From the NCBI RefSeq assembly GCF_016598595.1, contig NZ_CP066786.1, positions 3,619,501 through 3,683,500 on the forward strand: 64,000 bases of DNA. The letters run 5' to 3'. The notes beneath the pieces were generated by a model, which did not search any database, was not told the origin of the DNA, and saw nothing but the letters and a program-made list of their open reading frames with translations. The stretch is from Martelella lutilitoris (GTDB lineage Bacteria > Pseudomonadota > Alphaproteobacteria > Rhizobiales > Rhizobiaceae). Below, in pieces: positions 56,701 through 62,768 of the stretch. The first letter of the stretch is position 1, and each line of letters begins with the position of its first letter. The translations under genes and the position numbers were made by a program.

Positions 56701-56796
56701 CAGATAGCGCCGGAGGCGACGCCGCGCCGAGCCGCTCTTTGCGGCGGCAATGTCCTGCTGCGAAACACTGTGATTGATGCGGTGTGTACCAAACAT
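44719..56796 (-). CDS. Giant autotransporter (about 4,025 residues) with seven passenger cassettes
   Basis: The ATG at 56796 (AGGGGG upstream) is preferred over one 30 bases further up. The N-terminus MFGTHRINHSVSQQDIAAAK then RRRLRRYLAGTAFSGAVIFA is a long export signal ending near VWAAD. The passenger is a low-Cys, Gly/Thr/Asn-rich beta-helix. A cassette recurs seven times: a [FYH]W[NDH]G/P opening, GGxGTW, a Trp-containing loop, an AIFxGxSGTVTV strand block, then GLxKxGxGxLVLxxxNTYxGxT PATR repeats. Openings lie near 55170, 53980, 52890, 51720, 49745, 48065 and 47010. LCVQLSSDACDIV precedes the beta-barrel (about 44722-45600), which ends LNIRF. Exported across the outer membrane; probable adhesin, by inference. 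Confidence 0.9.
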   Translation of the reverse strand: MFGTHRINHSVSQQDIAAAKSGSARRRLRRYLAGTAFSGAVIFAASGVYLSDASQVWAADCASSGSGGSLTYNNVGNCTLNLDSTFTYGGQSYTVTVSGNSQITTTNGNLNIGSPGSSGGGDMTLTIQGPAQFTVGNGAPTYVGFGSSNGGSGYLHVTGGGHANFNDVFLSSGNQGNANGNIRFDAGATVNMGNLSIYGPNTAVFNGGNTSITMSNFGFANNSSQTPGRIVVEQGARLNINGQTSDMQTTGRLVVRDGGSLYASTLSPNTPGNNQLYIVVGDENNLDRNDVSLLQPQHAPGAFNVQRLAKSSAGFSYIRMDINHTGTQRDNYTISTDVSDDASVTIYNSGGFTTYTGNYGSGFGEFIARGGTFNLLGSVSRMALAGPSGILGGTGHITSFFGITNGGTLSPGDLSKGGVDDPHYGTLTYSSSTSGSVFNGVTLKMELGVTESDRLNFQVNGVQITTSQPNYLVVDFRGQYNREYTLIALQSGSITGKFADTVNDFVTKGGQALSPSDYLISYNGGDGNDLTIIVYGAPAGPFTFWNGGTGSNLAVSGGAGGNGTWNAGNTNWVNDGPNPSTGTWTANETAVFGGNSGTVTVASNVSVDGIEFRTGNYVLTSSGSAITLASQGAGDVVIDVSGRNVIDVPLLGNPGNTRLVVDGGGELVLTNESNGYTGGTQVQANSTLTLGDQTWGNGKIAGTIGGVQSAKLNVFTASEVDFSNPVNLFLGEIDFNAPSGGTGIINLSGVSSNFSGAAAVHQGAVLNMANGTLGGDLVVNPSAILSGTGTLGSVEIQTNGTLSPGDFGSPSDNQLQLHQSGAGRVGSLTFGPELLIAGNATMIFDVHVGNHDTVNVQGLFTAGGKLLVYYNGTDGTAYTLITYQSYSPNENFPGGISVYDTNKQAFLEDGQYEWSLHYNGTNTGVLIVQEKLDDQDYYWNGGSAGNQNPTGVINGSGGDGTWDINNSNRNWVSQQGTTPSIWENGRTAHFATRGGLVTVAATNISVAGIFFDTGGYTLTGNSIQLTPDGTRGETVPRIDVVGGSTATLDLVLNASSLRKTGGGTLVLTKSNTAITGTTSIEQGTLQLGTSGNSQPGSVAGAITGGGTLELYAGSSINFTNNITGLQGAFNIRTGSVTMSGNTNANLATTTSFYSTGTFTISASSTYGGGLNIVNGTLIVGNNGNVGQGGSLVSVQSNASLIVSNPFNVRGSLTLAGGSRNVFQNTSGVVNVAGFLSLGGSILNAGALSGSGVYVLYNYSNGVNGQFSSGSTLPSGSSIDYLTSNQVRLIVPGSNGMISQYWDGAGTTVNSLVGGNGIWNNSNRNWANSQGSIASETAWVNNSTAVAIFSGSQSGTVTVNGDLRVAGMDFQRDGYVLRSNGFGALTLTSVRGAPVSINVNGGTATIAVPLQGTPAGLTKTGSGMLVLSSANTYQGNTTISQGTLQLGGALGNGTVVGSISGGGTLAVYAQSGTGVSFNNNIDSLTGPFNITGPGRVDFDLNDSGYGGTTTVTNGTFNLRQDIGGTVNVFGGTLAGDNATIGGPVAIGNGSMAGRLSPGDASFSGNSYGILTINGDLTLAANATSVFGFSLAGQANAPASNDLVVVNGTINLGGSGFDVTINDDEYGDYTLFQYSQSYTGNFGANVSVKFDTTEVLQPSQYRICPINPSCRTTTTDTIFLTILNAPSGPGLYWDGGNTNPGDGTIVGGSGTWLPEAFPNDQSWTGQDGIKRHPWTDDYTAIFEGTLPGTVTVNTETSPGQYEPIKLGGMQFNTVNYDIVGGPDDVFAIDSEIIMYVEDGVTVTNNVAYQGTGQIHKDGPGLLAVAPYKFAGNWVIEKGTLQIGDDKFPGSLQQDADILDEGTIRFYRSSGYNKTVTGLGILQFSLSNLVTSPFTFNGDGSAFAGEIQVLRGTLQVQNAPGPALNGASLVVGGTDPLAPGDPSPAGLNVYSSMTISGEIDIGDRNDTLLGSQGSSLSISGIALLTASGDDDVDIGNVEGSIVDADIRGTLSAAGGDIRVGYADNTNVTMTASGQSGLVEAKGGSIVIGNGKNSMATSVSVSVQGGATLSAAEDIRIGGLSSGQPGMGTLNIGSPAGTPAPLAAPGNLSAQQLVFGGGTATLVFNHSGAQADDYDFDVKLAVDSSGDGQTISVLDGFTSFSGDGSAYTGDVDISGGTFNVKSTLAGNFNVTGGVLSGIGHLGSLNNMVTIGEPSGTPKSATLSPGDLSVNAPPAANYGTLNIVGDLYLDTTAVSLFDLGKAGSSNNPALGGPENDLVTVDRGLTAGGALDITVTGGYGYYTLFTADNLNNSEFDPQNITVLLNNTPTGRFQITYPGKKNVVLEVYDVPTYSDLYWNGITLQPSVPPQVVGGDGDWFVSYAHTNWLNPTFKKSFDWKSPNRAIFDGASGKVKINTVPNGQSEPIVVTGMQFNKSGYELTYTTSATTDALTLLTPNQNPPLNPGVPEVPVIAVDDSLATNGGWASIGVVLKGTDGMEKDGEGTLILTADNTYSGDTTISAGTLQLGDSSKGLDGSVQGLINVKTANSTTLAVQATGTPEMNNGLVGLGDFNISGPGSLTFSGEGGAFGGDLYVFGGGTLVVTGELAGETLLIGEGKGGSGQPDGSVTLTMGGRLKIDESISLAALQPLSPSEVAVLNFGAAATDVAAMTGEILVGTGQGSVSFNSTQSAMVFNHVSERVTPLILDNFRLIGTQGAINHISGTTVFQDVTASQFTETVTISGGVLVLEYGGGVFGEPTILGGPVTVQSGGTLAGAGNIVGQVTVMGQGVLENEQNLSSQNPYSLRVASPLAMDADSILRVYLDPAAVNANTPLFASASLSLPSSGMVEVDVNTVGGKTLGQGYYFLIDPITPYSGPQNILTLAPGSKPTYVITYANDSGLPGIYLHVTSGTASLGDYWNPTMNGSGASYGGDGTWTASGGTDWTNVPDNAAVVNFGGWDNSGVTAIFKGTGGNVTVDSVTDGQIQVAGFNFQAGPYVLTAANTADTLMLVGAAVTVNVDQAAGSATLAVPLHGTSGLIKQGPGELKFTARNSYDGGTAVQEGSLVFGDNAAVAGQISIANGAVLAVNATGTVTFTTSNVISDGGGSSATPAAFNIVAGTAEVNSSSTRFSGNTTAMNGGTLTGTGALGGTVTVQQGGTLKGTVQTGPLTTGDSLVLQAGSTLDVTLDPNAPNTTVPLFITGSLDVVSGIVDVHSTTGVAQDIQKGEYFLISYTSKPNGSDPTKLVPSSGNFKIVDVNHGVYLTAEEGVTAYWHPVQSSPADFGGPGNWTANSGSNWSDENGGNLGPWTAGATAIFKGDAADVAVDTSGGAAVEIGGMTFLVDGYVIKGLAGSDELTFTTAQSNISVTVGETPADSAISATVELPMTGAAGLVKDGPGELVLDAINTYNGGTHVLEGTLTTQQAGAVPGDIIVEQAAIWNWDASGPSAFHGNIEGAGTFNVNVPGSLQLTAANTFTGTTNLAANMTLNVTGSPGSESSAQLLGTINVGNKAILEGMGSFGAVRVGDKGKIRFGAYDNTGAMAVTTVSAESLDIVDGGSFEIAVDSNVPGSASLLNVSGAVTITGTVQGDVKLIGEPLPPAEYTVIAGGPGSSYSTQISAPAGTVTALYGFETDPQNQNNLLFTVKPNTTKDLCVQLSSDACDIVGTIKSLSSDRGFGALRNIRIDEAEEVLPQLSGDVYASSDAAMVAGSRYLRNATGEQVRGSLGGVSTGAGISAVSNYAAEPSPVATPFGAFEEDNGGIGVWAAGYGAWSSMDGSGVAAKMTDSVGGFFLGADAAAFGSMRFGAVAGFGQSTYKVDAHNAKGTSDDYTFGLYGGGEWGGFGVDFGTAYTWHSVSTNRSVYASTFTDHLSGSYDAGTFQVYGGVGYGFDVTDSFTLEPYADAAYINQHSDAFTETGGIAALSYQSQTMNTGFTTVGLRGAWEFDIGGYQNRLSASAGWRHGFGDLDPQAAFTFAGSDPFGVTGTPLAEDQAVLSIGWDTEFSDTVSVGVNYTGQFAGGNRSQNVTAKLNIRF
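44722..45790 (-). repeat. Direct repeat copy 1: beta-barrel segment of the giant autotransporter
   Basis: This 1,069-base segment aligns without gaps to 59040-60108 (constant offset 14,318). By eye about eleven mismatches are present, nearly all in the first 460 bases (the C-terminal end) plus one at 45776. The 590 bases around 45180-45770 look identical. The barrel and the preceding linker (from ALRNIRIDEAEEVLPQLSGD) are shared; the upstream passengers are not. Confidence 0.92.
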
Positions 56797-56881
56797 GTTA
56801 TCCCCCTGGGCAGCTCCGGCAGACATGACTGCCGCAGAGCAAAATCACGAATCCGACCAACACAGTCGATCCCCGCCCTTG

Positions 56882-56910
56882 AGAATAAAACCTGTTTTTT
56901 CTGCAATCAA
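56882..56910 (-). promoter_or_regulatory. Promoter of the giant autotransporter gene
   Basis: On the minus strand TTGATT (56905-56910) and TATTCT (56882-56887) are 17 bases apart, leaving a leader of about 80 bases to the ATG at 56796. It lies at the edge of an AT-rich stretch. Confidence 0.5.
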
Positions 56911-56929
56911 TCCAAATGTAAATAAAATA

Positions 56930-57000
56930 TTAACATTATTTAACTCGATTTATTACATGTTAATTTCCACTAAATGCCCATTTTATACATGTATAATAAA
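56930..57000 (+). promoter_or_regulatory. AT-rich element sharing two spaced boxes with the first autotransporter's promoter
   Basis: AACTCGATT (56942-56950) and CCATTTTATAC (56978-56988) repeat the pair at 39346/39382 with identical 36-base spacing on the same strand. The 27 bases between them are not similar. A perfect 14-bp palindrome TTATACATGTATAA (56983-56996) overlaps the second box and could serve both strands. In this copy the elements point away from the giant autotransporter gene. Confidence 0.65.
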
Positions 57001-57008
57001 TCATCATT

Positions 57009-57107
57009 ATGTTCAAAGGAAAATCATTCTCAAATAAACCAGTAGATCGTCGGCAGAACCCTTGCCGGAGACAACTCCACAAATACGTAAGCGTATACTT
57101 TTATTAG
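57009..57107 (+). pseudogene. Orphan leader or N-terminal remnant related to the first autotransporter
   Basis: A 32-codon frame starts MFKGKSFSNKPVDRRQ and then loses similarity, ending at TAG 57105-57107. Its start resembles MKGDGKSTSKPVRSALK at 39403, and the DNA shares GGAAAATC and AAACC-GT-AGATC. Together with the upstream boxes it looks like a copied promoter and 5' leader left without its gene, or a leader/small RNA in its own right. If the 39403 ATG is not a true start, the conserved part is untranslated leader. Confidence 0.45.
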
Positions 57108-57183
57108 AGCCGGGTCACACTTATAGACGAGCCGGAATTGTCGCGCGCGCTATCCGCGTCGTCGCTTTCGGGGCAGCACCGAA

Positions 57184-57222
57184 GACCGGGGACGCAGCCG
57201 CAATTGCGATGCGTCCCCGGTC
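57184..57222. terminator. Long inverted repeat downstream of the ialB-type gene
   Basis: GACCGGGGACGCA (57184-57196) and TGCGTCCCCGGTC (57210-57222) are perfect 13-base arms around a 13-base loop that itself contains the palindrome CGCAATTGCG. It lies 100 bases after the IalB stop on the minus strand and after the orphan leader on the plus strand, so it could end either transcript; no T tract is present. Confidence 0.5.
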
Positions 57223-57322
57223 ATCTTACGCCAAAGAATGAAGCCGCGTTGCCGGGAGCGAGACGGCCGCGCCGCGCGCCGGTCATCTTGCCGCGAAGCC
57301 CCTGCCGAAAGGTCTTCCGCCG

Positions 57323-57943
57323 TCAGTTGACGGGGGGAGCGGCCGAAACGGCTGCGGAGAACCCCTTCATCGAAAGCGGCAGCGCGACCTCCTGGCCGTT
57401 CATGATCTTGAAGGAGACCGATGCGGCCTTGGCTACCTTCAGCTCCTTCATCTGGTCGGCCGTAAGCTCCATGTCGGCGGCGCAGACCTGTCCGCAGGTC
57501 ACATAGGTCATCATCATGTCCTTGCCTGCCGCGGCCGAGCCAACCGCGCCGCCCTTGACCGGCTGTCCGGCCGGCTCGCCGCCGACGGTAAAGGTCACGC
57601 CGGCGCGCAGATCGACATTGGCGGGCGTCTGCACCACGAGACGCGGCGCATCCATGCCCGGCAACGAACCGACGGCCACCGTCAGGATGCGCTGAACCTG
57701 GCCGCCCTCCTGCTGCTGCACATTGAGCGTCTGGGTTGCCTCGCAAACGCGCTGCGGCGGCCCGGGCTCCTTCTCGTCGGCCTTCTGGATCTGCACGAGC
57801 ATGCAGTGCTGCGACCAGTCGCCGTAGGAAACGGTCGTGTCGGAGGCCGCAACCGGCTCCGGCTGCTGGGCGCCGGCCGCGGTGGCTAAGAACATGGCGC
57901 CCGCGAAGGCGGCGCCGAAAGCTTTCCTGTTGATGATAGTCAT
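57323..57943 (-). CDS. Invasion-associated locus B (IalB) family protein
   Basis: The ATG at 57943, preceded by AAGGGGAAAG, gives 206 residues with a Sec signal (TIINRKAFGAAFAGAMFLAT, cleavage near AGAQQ). The mature domain has VSYGDWSQHCMLVQIQ, RVCEATQTLNVQ, APRLVVQTPANVDLRAGVTF and the Cys pair YVTCGQVCAADMELT, all typical of the IalB family first described in Bartonella, where it affects invasion of erythrocytes. Periplasmic or envelope location is likely. Many free-living Rhizobiales carry several copies, so no pathogenic role should be read from it. It follows the SapC-like gene by 57 bases on the same strand. Confidence 0.9.
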   Translation of the reverse strand: MTIINRKAFGAAFAGAMFLATAAGAQQPEPVAASDTTVSYGDWSQHCMLVQIQKADEKEPGPPQRVCEATQTLNVQQQEGGQVQRILTVAVGSLPGMDAPRLVVQTPANVDLRAGVTFTVGGEPAGQPVKGGAVGSAAAGKDMMMTYVTCGQVCAADMELTADQMKELKVAKAASVSFKIMNGQEVALPLSMKGFSAAVSAAPPVN

Positions 57944-58000
57944 GTCTTTCCCCTTGATGTCCCGGTTCATTCGAATGGTCCGGCTGGATGACCCAGCCGC

Positions 58001-58759
58001 TCAGGCCGCCTTGGCGGGCGAGGCCTTTTCATTGAGATCGAGCAGTACCTGCCAGTTCTGGGTCGAGGCCAGATGCAGCACGACCGCATCGTTGAAGCCG
58101 TTCTTGTGCCAGTCGATCAGCACATCCTGCGGCAGGTTGCGGAACCGCTCCTCATCGACGACAAGAAGACCGTCGAGCCGGTAGTGGCTCTTGTTGGCGA
58201 ACGACATGTTGACCTGCTTGTCGACCAGAAGGTCCTGCTCCTTGAGGGCTTTGGCGAAGTCATTGCCGCGCAGGCTGGCCTGATGAAAACTGTTGCAGAA
58301 TTCCATCATCGGCGCCGTCGCCTCGCCGGCCTTGCCGTCCTCGGCAAAAAGCGCCGTTCCGTTTTCCGCCTCATCGGCGGGCTTGATGCGGTCACAGCCC
58401 TCGTCAAAGCCAAGCACGGTCTGGCTCTTGTCCTCCGACTGGATCAGGATAAAGGGGTACCGGCGGACATAGGCGGGGATATAGGCCCCCTCCTTCCACT
58501 TGCCGTCCGCGCTGACGAAGAGGTTCTGTCCCCCCTTGAGGCCGGTCACCGCGACTGCGGCGGGCAGAGGGTCGCCCTTGACGAAAACGATCGGGTAATG
58601 GCGCGACGCCGGGACGAATTCAGCGGGCGACAGCGGCACCGCATTGGCCTTGGCGGCAAAGGAAAAGTCCTGCTTGCGTTCGAGCACGAGATCCTTGTGG
58701 TCCTCGAAACGCAGGACTTGCGGCGCACTGTAAAAGAGCGGGAGTCCGTTATTCTTCAT
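58001..58759 (-). CDS. SapC-family protein
   Basis: The ATG at 58759 after AGGAGGAAGG gives 252 residues without an obvious signal peptide. The family blocks are KDFSF-like KQDFSFAAKANAVPLSPAEF, ASRHYPIVFVKGDPLPAAVA, GQNLFVSADGKWKEGAYIPA, YVRRYPFILIQSEDKSQTVL and the C-terminal LVVDEERFRNLPQDVLIDWH. SapC was named from a Campylobacter S-layer secretion locus, but the function of this family is not established. Its position between two autotransporter genes and before an IalB gene suggests a link with surface proteins. Its start region (58800-58870) is AT-rich and probably holds the promoter. Confidence 0.88.
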   Translation of the reverse strand: MKNNGLPLFYSAPQVLRFEDHKDLVLERKQDFSFAAKANAVPLSPAEFVPASRHYPIVFVKGDPLPAAVAVTGLKGGQNLFVSADGKWKEGAYIPAYVRRYPFILIQSEDKSQTVLGFDEGCDRIKPADEAENGTALFAEDGKAGEATAPMMEFCNSFHQASLRGNDFAKALKEQDLLVDKQVNMSFANKSHYRLDGLLVVDEERFRNLPQDVLIDWHKNGFNDAVVLHLASTQNWQVLLDLNEKASPAKAA

Positions 58760-58989
58760 TGTCACCCTTCCTCCTGGGCTGAGCTTTCTGTTCATGCGGC
58801 TGCAGGATGCAACCTATACGATATTATATTCAACTTACACGCAATACAATCCTACATGTAGGAAAGTTTTGCGCGCAGAACCCCGCCGGCTGCAGGACAG
58901 CCCTGTGAAGGCACATGGCCGGATTCTTGATCATGAATGCCCTTTCCGGCGGAATACCGGCCGGCAGGAAGGATAGCTTTTCGCTTAAC

Positions 58990-59014
58990 GGCGCCGGGCT
59001 CTCCGCCCGGCGCC
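58990..59014. terminator. GC-rich hairpin after the third autotransporter
   Basis: GGCGCCGGGC-TCTCC-GCCCGGCGCC is a perfect 10-bp stem, 23 bases beyond the stop at 59037 on the minus strand. There is no clear T tract on that strand, so termination efficiency is uncertain. The rest of the 58880-59036 gap shows nothing. Confidence 0.55.
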
Positions 59015-59036
59015 GCTCCGCGTCACGCTTGAGCCG

Positions 59037-62000
59037 CTAGAACCTGATATTGAGCTTTGCGGTGACGTTCTGGCTTCGGTTGCCGCCTGCGAACTGGCCG
59101 GTATAGTTGACGCCCACGCTCACCGTATCGGAGAACTGCGTGTCCCAGCCGATGCTCAGAACCGCCTGGTCCTCGGCAAGCGGCGTGCCCGTCACGCCGA
59201 AGGGATCAGATCCCGCGAAGGTGAAGGCCGCCTGCGGATCGAGATCGCCGAAGCCGTGGCGCCAGCCGGCAGATGCCGACAGCCGGTTCTGGTAACCGCC
59301 GATGTCAAATTCCCACGCGCCCCGCAGGCCCACCGTCGTAAACCCGGTGTTCATCGTCTGGCTCTGGTAGGACAGCGCGGCAATCCCGCCCGTTTCCGTA
59401 AACGCGTCCGAATGCTGGTTGATATAGGCCGCATCCGCATAGGGCTCCAGCGTGAAGCTGTCGGTCACGTCGAAGCCGTAGCCGAGCCCGCCATAGACCT
59501 GGAACGTGCCCGCGTCATAGCTGCCCGACAGATGGTCGGTGAAGGTCGAGGCATAGACGCTGCGGTTGGTCGAGACGCTGTGCCAGGTATAGGCCGTGCC
59601 GAAATCGACGCCGAAGCCGCCCCATTCGCCGCCGCCGTAAAGGCCGAACGTATAGTCGTCGCTCGTGCCCTTGGCATTGTGCGCATCGACCTTGTAGGTC
59701 GACTGGCCGAAGCCGGCGACCGCGCCGAAGCGCATCGAACCGAAGGCTGCCGCATCCGCGCCGAGGAAGAAGCCCCCGACCGAATCCGTCATCTTCGCGG
59801 CAACGCCGCTGCCGTCCATGCTCGACCACGCGCCGTAGCCCGCGGCCCAGACCCCGATGCCGCCATTGTCCTCCTCGAAGGCGCCGAAGGGCGTGGCGAC
59901 CGGGCTCGGTTCGGCCGCGTAATTGCTCACCGCCGAAATCCCCGCTCCCGTCGAAACCCCGCCGAGCGACCCGCGCACCTGCTCGCCGGTCGCATTGCGA
60001 AGATACCGGCTGCCCGCAACCATCGCCGCATCGCTCGACGCATAGACATCACCCGAAAGCTGCGGCAGAACCTCCTCCGCCTCGTCAATACGGATATTCC
60101 TCAACGCCCAGAACTTCTCCTGCCCGGCAAGCGACCGGATCGAAGAAACAACCCCGCATGCCTCGCTAGGAAGCGCGGCGCACAATTCCATCACACCGGC
60201 AGGTCCGACTTCCAGATAGAGAATGCCGGGATTGCCTGCGCGTTCCACGAGTTTGAGCGAATACTCAAACGTAGATCCGTTCGCCTGAAATGCCGCATTG
60301 TAGGTCGAGCCTTGCGGGGCCTGGATAACCGGATAGTAGATGGGAAGGGCGCTGAGATCAGGGTCCGCTTTCGTGTGGCTGATCTGGCCGTAGATCGTGC
60401 CGGTATCGAGGTGGACCTCGTTCGCTACCGTCAGCATGCCGACAGAGTTGGTTGAGAAATCGGCCCCCACGACAAATGTGCTCCCGTCGTCCATCGCCAG
60501 GCTCTGCGCCGTCAAGGTTGTTGCAGGCGGCAGATTGTTCCCCACGGGAACACCGAAAACATACTTGCCACCTGTATGGATATGGACGTCGCCGAGGGCA
60601 CCATACCCCTGCAGAGTGCCGCCACGCATCACATTGATCGTGCCAAGGAGAGCAGCAGTTCCAGGCGATCCGGCCGGTCCGGTCACGTTCAACGTCACAT
60701 TCTGCGGCACATTGGTAACCCCGGTGAAGGTGTTCGCGGCCGTCAGCTGCAGGCTGCCATTTATTCCTGCATTGACGTTGAACGTCCCGCCGCCGCCGGC
60801 GCCGATCGAAGAGATGACGCCGTCAAAGCTCTGGTTACCGGTGACAGCCCAGTTCCAGGTCGCCGTCTGGCTGATGGAGATGTCGCCCGGCACGGCGCCT
60901 GCATCGGTCACCTCGAGCGTGCCTTCATTGACCAGCGTATCTCCCTGATAGCTGTTGGCCGTGGTCAGCCCGAGAGTGCCGGGCCCGTTCTTGGTCAACC
61001 CGACCGTACCCTGAAGCGCAACCCCGATCGTCGCGGTATAGGGGTTGTTCATGGCATCCTGACCGACGGTGATGGACGCAGCGTTGGTTCCCGGAAACGC
61101 CATCAGGACGAGGCTGTCGGTGCCGGCCTGCGGGCGAAGCGAATAGCCGTCGGCATTGAACTCCATGCCCGCGACCTTGATGAACTCGGTCACTGCCGCG
61201 CGACTGTCGACGTCGACGGCCCCTCCCGTGGTTGCGAAAATGGCATAGCCACCCTGCGCCCAAGGGCCCGTGGCGTCGCCCCGCGGGTTCGTCCAGTTGG
61301 TCATGTCTGCATTCCAGGTCCCGGGGCCGCCGGCGCCGTTGGGCGTGGGCGGCATCGTCGGCTGCTGATGGACACCGTTCCAGTAGGAATAGGCATCCGG
61401 ACCGACAGCCAGAACCAGGGTTCCGGAGCCGCCGGCAGTCGACGCGGCAATTGCCCGATGGTATGTATTGTTGTTTACAGGCACGCTCGAAACATCGATC
61501 ATACTTGGGTCGCCGTTATAGGTGGTAGCATAGTCGATCAGCGGATAGGTGCCATCCGCCAGGTTGCCTCCGCCCTGGACGGTCACCATCAGCCTGTTGG
61601 TCCCGGTACTCAAGATCCCCGTCGCGATCGGCGCCGCTGTTCCGGGGGCAGGCGGCGTGGCATTGAGGGTTACCGCCAGGTTCGCACCAGGCTGAAGGAA
61701 GAGCGAAGTCGTTCCCGCAGTCAGCGTCGGCTGGGTGGGCAGCGGCGCCTCAAGCGTGGCGTTCTGCTGCACGAGAACGGTACCGCCCAGTTCACCGGTC
61801 CCGGTCAGCGTGGCCCCGTTGGAAACGGTGGTAATGCCGGAGAAGCCCGGGCTCTGGCTGTTGAATGCGACGGTGCCGGCCTGAATGTTAAACCGGGCGC
61901 GGCTTCCGCCCGAGGTCAGCACGTTGCTGGTGCCAAACGTCATTGTCTGGGTCGCATTGACGGCGAGCGCGGCGCCCGCCACGTTGGCCACATCAATCGC

Positions 62001-62768
62001 ACCCTGGAGCGGCATGGTTGCGCCGCTCAAGATCAGCGTTCCGGCCGAAATTGACGTCTGGCCCGTATAGGAACTGACCGCTGTCAACTCCAGCGTCCCG
62101 GGCCCGTCCTTTTCCACCTGCGTGCCGGCGGCAAGCTCCGCGAGTTCCACGCCCATCGTGACCGTTGCGCTTGCATCGGTCACATCAATCTTGACCGGAC
62201 CGCCGGCGGCGCTGGTCAGCGTCAGAGCGCCCCCGGTGAAGCTGTATGGGCCGATATCGAACTCCATACCGCTCACGAGGATCGGAGTTCCTGTCCCGAC
62301 CGCGACCGTTCCAGGCCGCTCGATGAAATGCGCAACCCCGCCGGAAACCCAGGCATGGTGGTTCGTGCCGTTCGCGTCATCGGACCAGGCAAGGCCGCCC
62401 GTCGCGGTCCAGCTGCCGTCGCCGCCGAGCAAATTCGGAGCCTCGTTCTGGTCGGGGTTCCAGAATTCGTCCGGTGGGTTGCCGACCACCAGCCAAATTG
62501 TGTTGTTGTTCGGGTCGGCAAGGGAATAGGTCGCGTTCGGCGTCGCGAAGGTCAAGAGATCGAGCGCTGGCCGATTGCCGACATAAGAAAGCAGGGCGTA
62601 TTGCGTGCCGATCGGCAAGGCCGTGCCGCCCACCGTATTGACCGTGATGACGCCGCCGAGCGTGGCCACAAAGTCGCCGGTCGTGCTGAACAGAGGCATC
62701 GACCGGTACCGCATTTCCCCCATCACCGAGGATAACGCCGATCTTCGCGTTATCCTGGGCTGTTCCAC
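59037..62768 (-). CDS. Third autotransporter, C-terminal part with beta-barrel (frame-disrupted)
   Basis: This open frame encodes up to 1,243 residues, but its first 25 or so are not family-like; homology begins near MPLFSTTGDFVATLGGVITV. It has two full W-N cassettes (EFWNPDQNEAPNLLGGDGSW; SYWNGVHQQPTM...GGPGTW) with PATR repeats, the Cys pair LCAALPSEACGVV and a beta-barrel ending LNIRF. The barrel differs from that of the giant autotransporter by two residues by eye. The upstream part of the passenger continues in another frame from about 62710. Without a signal peptide this part alone would not be exported, so it is functional only if the break is a sequencing error or recoded. Confidence 0.8.
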   Translation of the reverse strand: MEQPRITRRSALSSVMGEMRYRSMPLFSTTGDFVATLGGVITVNTVGGTALPIGTQYALLSYVGNRPALDLLTFATPNATYSLADPNNNTIWLVVGNPPDEFWNPDQNEAPNLLGGDGSWTATGGLAWSDDANGTNHHAWVSGGVAHFIERPGTVAVGTGTPILVSGMEFDIGPYSFTGGALTLTSAAGGPVKIDVTDASATVTMGVELAELAAGTQVEKDGPGTLELTAVSSYTGQTSISAGTLILSGATMPLQGAIDVANVAGAALAVNATQTMTFGTSNVLTSGGSRARFNIQAGTVAFNSQSPGFSGITTVSNGATLTGTGELGGTVLVQQNATLEAPLPTQPTLTAGTTSLFLQPGANLAVTLNATPPAPGTAAPIATGILSTGTNRLMVTVQGGGNLADGTYPLIDYATTYNGDPSMIDVSSVPVNNNTYHRAIAASTAGGSGTLVLAVGPDAYSYWNGVHQQPTMPPTPNGAGGPGTWNADMTNWTNPRGDATGPWAQGGYAIFATTGGAVDVDSRAAVTEFIKVAGMEFNADGYSLRPQAGTDSLVLMAFPGTNAASITVGQDAMNNPYTATIGVALQGTVGLTKNGPGTLGLTTANSYQGDTLVNEGTLEVTDAGAVPGDISISQTATWNWAVTGNQSFDGVISSIGAGGGGTFNVNAGINGSLQLTAANTFTGVTNVPQNVTLNVTGPAGSPGTAALLGTINVMRGGTLQGYGALGDVHIHTGGKYVFGVPVGNNLPPATTLTAQSLAMDDGSTFVVGADFSTNSVGMLTVANEVHLDTGTIYGQISHTKADPDLSALPIYYPVIQAPQGSTYNAAFQANGSTFEYSLKLVERAGNPGILYLEVGPAGVMELCAALPSEACGVVSSIRSLAGQEKFWALRNIRIDEAEEVLPQLSGDVYASSDAAMVAGSRYLRNATGEQVRGSLGGVSTGAGISAVSNYAAEPSPVATPFGAFEEDNGGIGVWAAGYGAWSSMDGSGVAAKMTDSVGGFFLGADAAAFGSMRFGAVAGFGQSTYKVDAHNAKGTSDDYTFGLYGGGEWGGFGVDFGTAYTWHSVSTNRSVYASTFTDHLSGSYDAGTFQVYGGLGYGFDVTDSFTLEPYADAAYINQHSDAFTETGGIAALSYQSQTMNTGFTTVGLRGAWEFDIGGYQNRLSASAGWRHGFGDLDPQAAFTFAGSDPFGVTGTPLAEDQAVLSIGWDTQFSDTVSVGVNYTGQFAGGNRSQNVTAKLNIRF
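59040..60108 (-). repeat. Direct repeat copy 2: beta-barrel segment of the third autotransporter
   Basis: It matches 44722-45790 colinearly with about eleven mismatches over 1,069 bases. Copies lie in the same orientation, flanking the giant passenger, ialB-type and sapC-type genes. Confidence 0.92.
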
